Assembly: GCA_039720395.1 (NCBI GenBank)
Contig: CM077820.1
Coordinates: forward strand, 52,071,666 to 52,135,665
Direction: 5' to 3'
From: Liquidambar formosana
Lineage: Eukaryota > Streptophyta > Magnoliopsida > Saxifragales > Altingiaceae
DNA: 64,000 nt
Shown: in pieces, positions 57,660-64,000 of the stretch
How positions within the stretch are numbered: position 1 is the first letter of the stretch
Layout: the number at the start of each line of letters is the position of its first letter
The notes under the pieces: generated by a model
Seen by the model: the letters and a program-made list of their open reading frames with translations, nothing else
Databases searched by the model: none
Told to the model about the DNA's origin: nothing
Translations under genes and position numbers: made by a program

Positions 57660-57992
57660 TCAATTCACTACATCATGCATTAAACACATGCCAAGTTCTC
57701 TTTTAATGAAGTTAAAACGGTCTTCTTGAAGAGGTTTAGTGAAGATATCGGCCAATTGATGGTTGGTACTTATGAAATCAATTTCAATATCACCTCTTTG
57801 GACATGATCACGAATAAAATGATGTCTTATCTCAATGTGCTTAGTCCGTGAGTGTTGTATGGGGTCCTTGGTTAAGTTGATAGCACTAATATTGTCACAT
57901 TTAATGGGAATGTGGTCAAAGTGAAGTCCATAGTCCTCAAGTTGTTGTTTCATGTACAACACTTGTGCACAACAACTACCGGCCGCAATGTA
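57660..57992 (-). pseudogene. Sirevirus-like RNase H C-terminus
   Basis: On the minus strand: YIAAGSCCAQVLYMKQQLED, CDNISAINLTKDPIQHSRTKHIEIRHHFIRDH, FTKPLQEDRFNFIKRELGM, stop at 57660. This is the end of a copia RNase H, with the conserved TKHIEIRHHFIRD block. Upstream RNase H and RT are missing at the junction near 57991. A frame of 166 codons can be read from 58160, but its first part is antisense to copia B and meaningless. Confidence 0.85.
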
Positions 57993-58851
57993 TAGAGATA
58001 GATCTAAAAGGATGCTAGGTCTCTCCCAATCATTGTACATAGACAAAATATTGAAAAGGTTCAATTTAGAAGATTCCAAAAGAGGTCTAATTCCTGTTAG
58101 GCATGGAATCAAGTTGTCGAAAAACATGGCACCTAAAACTCCAGAGGAGATTGCGTACATGAGGACGATTCCCTATGCTTCTACAGTAGGGAGTCTAATG
58201 TATGCCATGTTATGTACAAGACCTGATATCGCTTTTGGTGTAAGTGTTACAAGCAGATATCAGGCAGACCCAGGTGTGAAACACTGGGAAGCAGTCAAGG
58301 CTGTCCTTAAGTACTTAAGAAGAACCAAGGAACTTTTCCTTGTCTATGGAGGAAGAAATTTAGAAATGGTTGGTTATACGGATTCAGATTTTCAATCTGA
58401 TGATGATGATAGGAAATCAACATCGGGGTATGTTTTCACCTTGAATGGTGGAGCTGTAAGTTGGAGGAGCTGTAAACAGGATGTTACAGCGGACTCCACT
58501 ACAGAGGCTGAGTACATTGCTGCATCAGAGGCTGCAAAGGAAGCTGTTTGGATAAAGAAGTTCATTACTGAACTGGGAGTAGTTCCTGCCATTGAGAAGC
58601 CCTTGCCATTGTTTTGTGACAACAACGGGGCTATTGCTCAAGCTAAGGAACCACGGTCTCATCAAAAGTCCAAACACATTGAGCGTCGATTCCATGTGAT
58701 TAGAGAGATCATTGGAAGAGGTGATATTAGCATACAGAAGATTCACACAACAGAAAATGTAGCAGATCCCTTCACTAAAGCTATGACCCAAGAGCAGTTG
58801 GATCACCACAGACAGGAAATGGGTATTAGATACATTGTGGATTGGCTATAG
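57991..58851 (+). pseudogene. Copia B RT end and RNase H
   Basis: Enters as YRDRSKRMLGLSQSLYIDKI and runs without interruption to TAG 58849-58851. Landmarks: YASTVGSLMYAMLCTRPDIA (RT/connection), SDDDDRKSTSGYVF, DSTTEAEYIAASEA and SKHIERRFHVIREI (RNase H), ending MGIRYIVDWL. This is the Tnt1-like or related copia type. The frame itself is clean, but everything upstream of YRDRSKR (RT active site, IN, PR, gag) has been lost at the junction. An ATG at 57988 is a chance product of the join. Confidence 0.85.
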
Positions 58852-58854
58852 TGC

Positions 58855-58864
58855 AAGTGGGAGA
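58855..58864 (+). other. Polypurine tract of copia B
   Basis: AAGTGGGAGA just before the LTR at 58866, right after the RNase H stop. Confidence 0.7.
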
Positions 58865-58865
58865 T

Positions 58866-60519
58866 TGTTAGAGTTATGCTCTAGAGCCAATCATAGAGAT
58901 GATTGTTTAGGGATAAAGGAACAATCATTTGATTTCATTTATGTGTGTCACATTTATTATTGATTTAATAAAAGGGCTTATTCTATTATGTTTGTATGCA
59001 TCATTTATATTTACATAATATGTCCAAGGAGTTAGAGTTGAGAATATTAAATTACAAAGAGTTGTAATTATGAGACTGTAAATATATCTCTGTACTAAAC
59101 TCCTAAATCATTCCTAGTTGAAGGTTCACTATGATGGACAGTAATGAACCATAGGACTAGCACTTGTTAGGTTGACTCTATAGGAGGATAGCTGGTCTCA
59201 AGCTATTTGTGTGGAGACACTACAACCAACAGATGGGTGCCTGTTAATAGAATAGGTACACTGAATGTGACCAAAGATTTGAGATAAACTGAATGGAGTT
59301 TTAACCTGCCTGTCAATCAGTTTCTCAATGTTATAGTGGTACAAGTAATCCTTAGACCTGAGACACCATAGTTACCTTATGCATGTAGCTTTAGAAGTTT
59401 GATAACACTAAGTGCAGATTCTATTCATGGGTCTGTAAAGGTATTCATTGGCCCTATTGCTATATGTATGAAGGCATATGAGTAATCGACAAGGAATCCA
59501 TTACTCTCAGGAAAAAGAGAGAGAATGTCTCATATATCATTCATGATATAACTCATTCAGTCCATGGCCATGGCAGTGTGAATATGGAAAGGAGTTTCCA
59601 TAAGTTCATCATTGAGTTGATATTTATGAATGAGTATAAAGTAATTGAACTAGGGACTTGACAGACTTCCATGTCCTATTAGTTCAATTGGAGATATTGT
59701 GTAAATGGAAGGATGCAATTGTAACCTATAAACTATAACAGAAGGGTTCTTTGATAGATACATATTCACTTCATTAAGGACGACACCATGAACCATATGC
59801 TAGGTGTTATTCATGGTTAGTAGAAGCCCTAATTGATATAAGTGAGTTATAATCAATTAGGGAATTGGAAGGAGTTCCAATTAGACCCTAAATGGAAAGA
59901 GTTCCATTGTGCACACCTCGTGCTATTCCTACTACTTGATGATGTGAACCCAACGGGTCACACACTGATCATGCAAGATGAGCTTTAAAGTCTATGAGAG
60001 AAAGGGTATGAGTGCATAAAGAATAGTTCTTTGAGGCCTATTTATATTTGATATAATTTATAGGGGTTATTGTGCAATTTAGAGAAATTGCATCACACCC
60101 TAATAGGGTTTCCCCTATGGCCGGCCCCCCTAGTGTGGACTATATAAGTCACACTTTATGATGTGTGACATCATCACAAGAAGAAACCCCAAGGTGCTGG
60201 CCGAAATTTTCCAGCCCCCTCTCTCTCTCTCCACTCTTCTCCTACACTAGCAACAACAAGGAAAAAAGGGAAAGGACTTGAAGCTCTAGCTAGGTGTGGA
60301 TACCGTTGGAGGCAGCACACTTGGGCTGCTCATTCACCGCTGTCCGGAATCAAAGCTTGGAGCAAAAAGGAGAAGACAAAATTCTGTAAGTGTTCTAACC
60401 CTCTTCATAGTTAGGGTTTGATTTTGTATATGCATAGTTAGATTCATGGGCTGTGGAATCAAAGGGAAAAATTTTTATATTCCGCACTTCTATTCTTCCC
60501 TCTTGTATGATTCCCAACA
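58866..60519 (+). mobile_element. Copia B LTR shared by two adjacent copies
   Basis: Starts TGTTAGAGTTATGCTC after the polypurine tract and ends TTCCCAACA before a good primer site TGGTATCAGAGCC at 60521-60533. About 1.65 kb; matches the LTR at 51818-53505 along its length. A TATATAAG box is at 60141-60148. With a polypurine tract and RNase H on its left and a primer site, leader and gag on its right, it acts as 3' LTR for one copy and 5' LTR for the next. Confidence 0.85.
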
Positions 60520-60520
60520 G

Positions 60521-60533
60521 TGGTATCAGAGCC
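60521..60533 (+). other. Primer binding site of second copia B copy
   Basis: TGGTATCAGAGCC, complementary to initiator Met-tRNA, one base after the LTR. The copy after the LTR at 51818 carries TGGTATCAAAGTC, with two changes. Confidence 0.85.
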
Positions 60534-63057
60534 ATGATTATGCATAATACAAAATACATATGGGCTGGAATTTATGGTGTAGTTGAATGATTCAAAAATC
60601 TGGAGAATTTTTACTGCAGAATTGTTCTGCTCTCTGGCCGAACCTAGGGTTTGGAACCCTAGGTCTATTCTTCTTCTACTCCTCTTCTAAATCATGGTTA
60701 AGGGTAACCATTGATGCAAAGGTTGTATAGGGTTTAAATTGGAAGAAAAAAAAAGAAGGAAAACTGGGTTTTCTGAAGAGGGTCGAATCTGGGTTTTAGA
60801 ACCCAGAGGTTCTTGCAATTAAATTCAATCAAAGCTTCTGTATTTTTGATGCAAATCCATTGTAGGATCATTATATATCATGTGTATATGATTTTCTTTA
60901 AGTTTCAAAAAGGTTTTGATGGAAAAAGATTCAAAAAGTTTGAAAATTTTTCATGAACAGCATAGCAGATTTTCTCTGCAGAAAAGTCATCAATGGAGTT
61001 TTGATTAGAACTTGAGTTAGGGAACTCCAAATTGCATGAAACCAATTGCATTAGTTTCCTAAGACATGTAGGATACTGGGAAAATTCATTTGGTAGTCTA
61101 ATTCATTCATCTTGCTGGGTTTTAAATCAATTTCTGACCATGGACAGTATGCTGTCAAATTCTGGGCAGCATACTGTTGTTTTAATTGTTTAGAACAATT
61201 GGTGATGATTTGATCATCCAAACCTCTTCTAGTAGCTTAGTATTTCATGTAGGGACATGATACAAAAGCTGGTTTCAATGGAGGAGTCGAATTGATAAGG
61301 TTTTAGAAGCTATTGTGACCTTCAAGGTCTGCAACAATGGCTCCAGCAATGGGTTTTGGAAACCCTGATTGTTTTTTATGATGGCAGCCACTTCCACCAC
61401 TCCTCACGTGTCCAGAGGCTTGTCCCACACCCCTAGGATGTTCTCCCATGGCTGCCCATGGCCTCCCACAGTCGTTGGTGGCCATGGCAGCCTAGCCAAG
61501 CTCAGGCAGCCCCCTGGTTGTGACGGTTGCATAGAGTTAAGGATGAAACCCTAATTTTGAGTTAATGATGAAACCCTAATTTCGTTATAGCATTAATTAA
61601 AACCCTAATTGGAATATTAATTACCTTTATTAAGAGTTAATGATTGGTCATTAAATGACCAATCATGGTTATTAATTGTTAGGGCATAATTAATACCATA
61701 AATGATGTCTAGGGTTAGGGTTTTGGAAACCCTAATTAGTGTAATTAATTAAGGGTAATTAATACCCTATTTGGCATTAATTAAACCCTAATCCCTTTTA
61801 TTAAATACCATATAAACCTAGGGTTTTAATGATTGGACATTAAATGACCAATCATAAGGAATTTAATGATTAGGGCTTGCATTTAGGGTTTAGGGTTATG
61901 CGTTTAGGGTTTAGGGTTTTAGGAAACCCTAATACACTAATTCATCATTTAAATGATTTTATTTAATTCCCATGTTAATTATTTAATTAATATTGATTAA
62001 TTTTATAATGTTTTAAATGGTTTAAAATACAATTGGGGATTAAATTAAAATCTGGAAATTCTTAATTAAATGAAATTGATTTGTTTAATTAAGGAAACCC
62101 TAATATTGGATATTAGAGTTATTTTAGGAAACTTTATATGTTTAAATTAATTTGATTAATTGGAACTAAAATGTCTTAAATGTTAAGACTTTATTTAATT
62201 CTGGATATTTTTGTTAATACCTAATAAGATTAGGATGCATTAATGAGATTAATGTAAATCATTCAAGAGAATTACCATAATGCCCATATGTTTTAATGCT
62301 TACAGTTTTTCTTTACATTATGCAATGAGATTGTATGTATGTGTTTGGATGATGATTATGGACTATACCCTTTAAACCAATTGTGATTGGCCGTCTTATG
62401 AATGGGATGTTATTATTTACAAGAGTTGTAATTTTATTAAGGTGATATAATTTATTTGGGGCTTGCATGCCACCTTCCCTCTCCCTCTCTCTCTATCATT
62501 CTCTTATGTACCCCACATTCCCCTTACGTATCCCTTTCTTTAAATTATGTAAATGTTATGTAATCGAGAGCGCACTAAGGAGCATGGTGGACCCAAAGGA
62601 GCATGATAGAGCCCAACAAGCCAATGGTGGAGACCATCAAGCCAAGGGAGCAGATTGAAGGACTTGAAAGCTTAGAGAAGTGTTTCAAGACAGCATGCAT
62701 GTTTCGAATGTGTTATTTTACGATCACCTACACCCACCTTAGACCTTGGATTCAATCTATTGGCTTGGATTGAATTCTCTCAAAGTCCATAATCATCATA
62801 GTGGGAGCTTTTAATGAGATTAATAGTGATAGCTCCAAATCCATAGATCGTTATATGTCTCTTCTTAGGGACCAATATCGATAAGTGGATTATTATTATT
62901 TTATGCTGTTCAATTTTTATTTATATGCATGAGATGTATGTTAATTTGATGAGACCCTTAAAAACCCCTCTATTTTAATATTAAGTTGGAAATGGAGAAT
63001 ACATTAGGGAATGGATTCTTCATTGCCTTCCATCATTATAGGATCATCTAACGTCCC
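60534..63057 (+). other. Long leader of second copia B copy
   Basis: About 2.5 kb without an ORF carrying a domain. 61590-61960 is rich in AAACCCTAA words and includes TTTAGGGTTTAGGG pairs at about 61882-61922. AT-rich TTAATTAA words follow. The long untranslated leader between primer site and gag is unusual in length but continuous with copia B sequence at its left end. Confidence 0.6.
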
Positions 63058-63383
63058 TTAATGTGGGTACCTGGCTGCAGACATGTAGGAGCTACCCATA
63101 TTAAAGACATTACTTGAAACTATCACATATGTAGATATCATGGGGTGCCTAAGCTGGTATATACCAAGAAACTAACATGTGAGGTATATATTTGGTGAAA
63201 CATACCTGTGTGAATGATGGGCTTGACTTAACTAGGGAAGTATTCCAAGAAACTAACATGTGAGGAGTATGTACCCTAGAGGCAAAACGATTGGAATTTG
63301 CTTATGAAGCAATAGACAAAGAGTTGTCTTCTTACTGTGGGTTAGAAGTCAAGAAACTAACATGTGAGGCTTCTAGGTCACAG
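63058..63383 (+). repeat. Array of four hairpins before gag, three with identical 17-nt loop
   Basis: Hairpin 1: arms 63058-63069 and 63093-63104 (12 bp, one wobble). Hairpins 2-4: loops AAGAAACTAACATGTGA at 63166-63182, 63247-63263 and 63351-63367. Their inner arms differ but pair: ATATACC/GGTATAT, GTATTCC/GGAGTAT, TAGAAGTC/GGCTTCTA. Outer arms also pair in the last two (CTAGGG/CCCTAG at 63232-63237 and 63274-63279; CTGTG/CACAG at 63335-63339 and 63379-63383). All four loops include the palindrome ACATGT. Confidence 0.75.
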
Positions 63384-63546
63384 TGGGACCCCAATCCCCA
63401 TTAGGAATGAGATTCCCGAATTCCATTAGAGGGTGTATGGAATTTGATAAAATAGTGGGAGGTACCATATGATTAAAGACCCGATCATTATGGATTAAAA
63501 ATGAAATCTGATTTTCTGTTTAATTTTCTGTATGTAGATCACCGTA

Positions 63547-64000
63547 ATGGCTCACCGCAACCCGTTATCCAACATTTTGGAAACCAACCGTTTAACTGGA
63601 CCTAATTATCTTGATTGGTTAAGGAATTTAAAAATCGTTTTGAATTCTGAAAATATTACCTATGCACTTCAAAGTTCACTTCCCAATGCTCCTACTGAGG
63701 CTGCAACTCGGCAAGAGAAAGACGCTTATCAGAAGCGCATGGATGATGATCTTATGACGAGATGCTATATGATGGTGTCTCTAAGTCCTGAGCTTAAGAA
63801 GCAATACGAGTCCATGGGAAGTGCACCCGAGATATTTATCCACATACAAGAGTTGTATGGCAAAGAGTTCTTGCTTGAATGTGATGAATGGGTTGAAGTT
63901 CCTGCTTCCAATTCTATACTCAAGCCTAAAGGCAAGGGAATAAGAAAGGGTAAGAGTACCCAAAGGAAGAGGAAAGGTAAAGGGATCTGTTTTTACTGCG
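63547..64000 (+). CDS. Copia B Gag, N-terminal part, runs off the window
   Basis: Opens at ATG 63547 (MAHRNPLSNILETNRLTGPN) and stays open to the window edge. NYLDWLRNLKIVL is the usual start of plant copia Gag. It proceeds to SPELKKQYESMGSAPEIF and IQELYGK, then jumps to EFLLECDEWVEVPASNS. The middle of Gag normally found there, about 100 residues with the capsid helices, is absent, so an in-frame deletion is likely near 63865. The last codons are a Lys/Arg/Gly-rich run leading to CFYC, the start of the zinc knuckle. The protein would be short and probably unable to assemble alone; the rest lies outside the window. Confidence 0.75.
   Translation, partial: MAHRNPLSNILETNRLTGPNYLDWLRNLKIVLNSENITYALQSSLPNAPTEAATRQEKDAYQKRMDDDLMTRCYMMVSLSPELKKQYESMGSAPEIFIHIQELYGKEFLLECDEWVEVPASNSILKPKGKGIRKGKSTQRKRKGKGICFYC

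Larger units (their letters stand above)
54184..57992 (-). mobile_element. Sirevirus-like Ty1/copia element, 3' part
   Basis: Read on the minus strand: end of RNase H (57992-57660), palindrome cluster, an extra ORF (57190-55766), several polypurine tracts, and a 3' LTR (55444-54184). An extra gene between pol and the 3' LTR, repeated polypurine tracts and palindrome clusters near them and in the LTR are known hallmarks of Sireviruses. The 5' part (LTR, gag, IN and most of RT) is missing; it is cut at about 57991 by a junction with copia B. Confidence 0.75.

Noticed and set aside
57988..58160. ATG at 57988 as the start of a real copia gene, and 58160 as the start of the minus-strand RNase H
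   Set aside because: Both cross the junction at about 57991; the sequence on the far side belongs to the other element in antisense.
61882..61922. Interstitial telomere repeat (TTTAGGG)
   Set aside because: Only two pairs of units amid AAACCCTAA-rich leader DNA; too short to indicate a chromosome end or fusion.

Overview
The window is nuclear DNA of a dicotyledonous plant. TIR-type NLR resistance genes (absent from grasses) are split by introns with plant GT..AG borders, and Ty1/copia, Ty3/gypsy (Tat/Ogre-like), Sirevirus-like and LINE elements make up most of the sequence. The style of the NLR leucine-rich repeats resembles the L6-like TNLs of woody dicots such as the Myrtales, but the species cannot be fixed from the sequence. 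No rRNA, tRNA, CRISPR or bacterial-type operon was seen.

Layout. 1-2740: 3' end of a Tat-like gypsy element (minisatellite, polypurine tract, LTR). 3373-8755: a complete but decayed copia element with paired LTRs and a 5-bp target duplication. 11169-13060: broken exons for the C-terminal half of DNA polymerase zeta catalytic subunit (REV3). 17230-17508: tail of a DUF247 pseudogene. 18243-23939: a TIR-NBARC-LRR gene running in frame into a second, damaged TIR-NBARC unit. 25430-25757: pyrimidine-rich leader-like DNA. 27823-29275: a 5'-truncated LINE on the minus strand. 29531-32440: exon scraps of a protein disulfide isomerase, an SPT5-like factor and a serine carboxypeptidase. 33684-35023: a solo LTR with perfect 5-bp target duplication. 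37598-40761: a third TIR-NBARC-LRR gene. 40888-42500: broken exons for the N-terminal half of the REV3 catalytic core.

43399-64000 is a nest of retroelements: a Tat-like LTR with gag and repeat-rich 3' region; an inverted Tat protease/G-patch fragment; a copia LTR and leader; a short Tat LTR fragment; a minus-strand Sirevirus-like element with an intact extra ORF; then the RT-RNase H end of the copia element, a second copia LTR, a long structured leader and the start of another gag. That last LTR is both the 3' LTR of one copia copy and the 5' LTR of the next.

How it fits together. The only plausibly functional host genes are the TNL immune receptors, and each shows damage or fusion. The two REV3 pieces abut at one exon boundary but lie 28 kb apart in reversed order, with the TNL cluster between them, which suggests unequal recombination in an old tandem array. 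The most unusual signals are a set of four hairpins before the last gag, three of them with an identical 17-nt loop and all four loops holding the palindrome ACATGT; an array of mini-hairpins with compensating arm changes in the Tat 3' region; and the in-frame TNL-to-TIR join.
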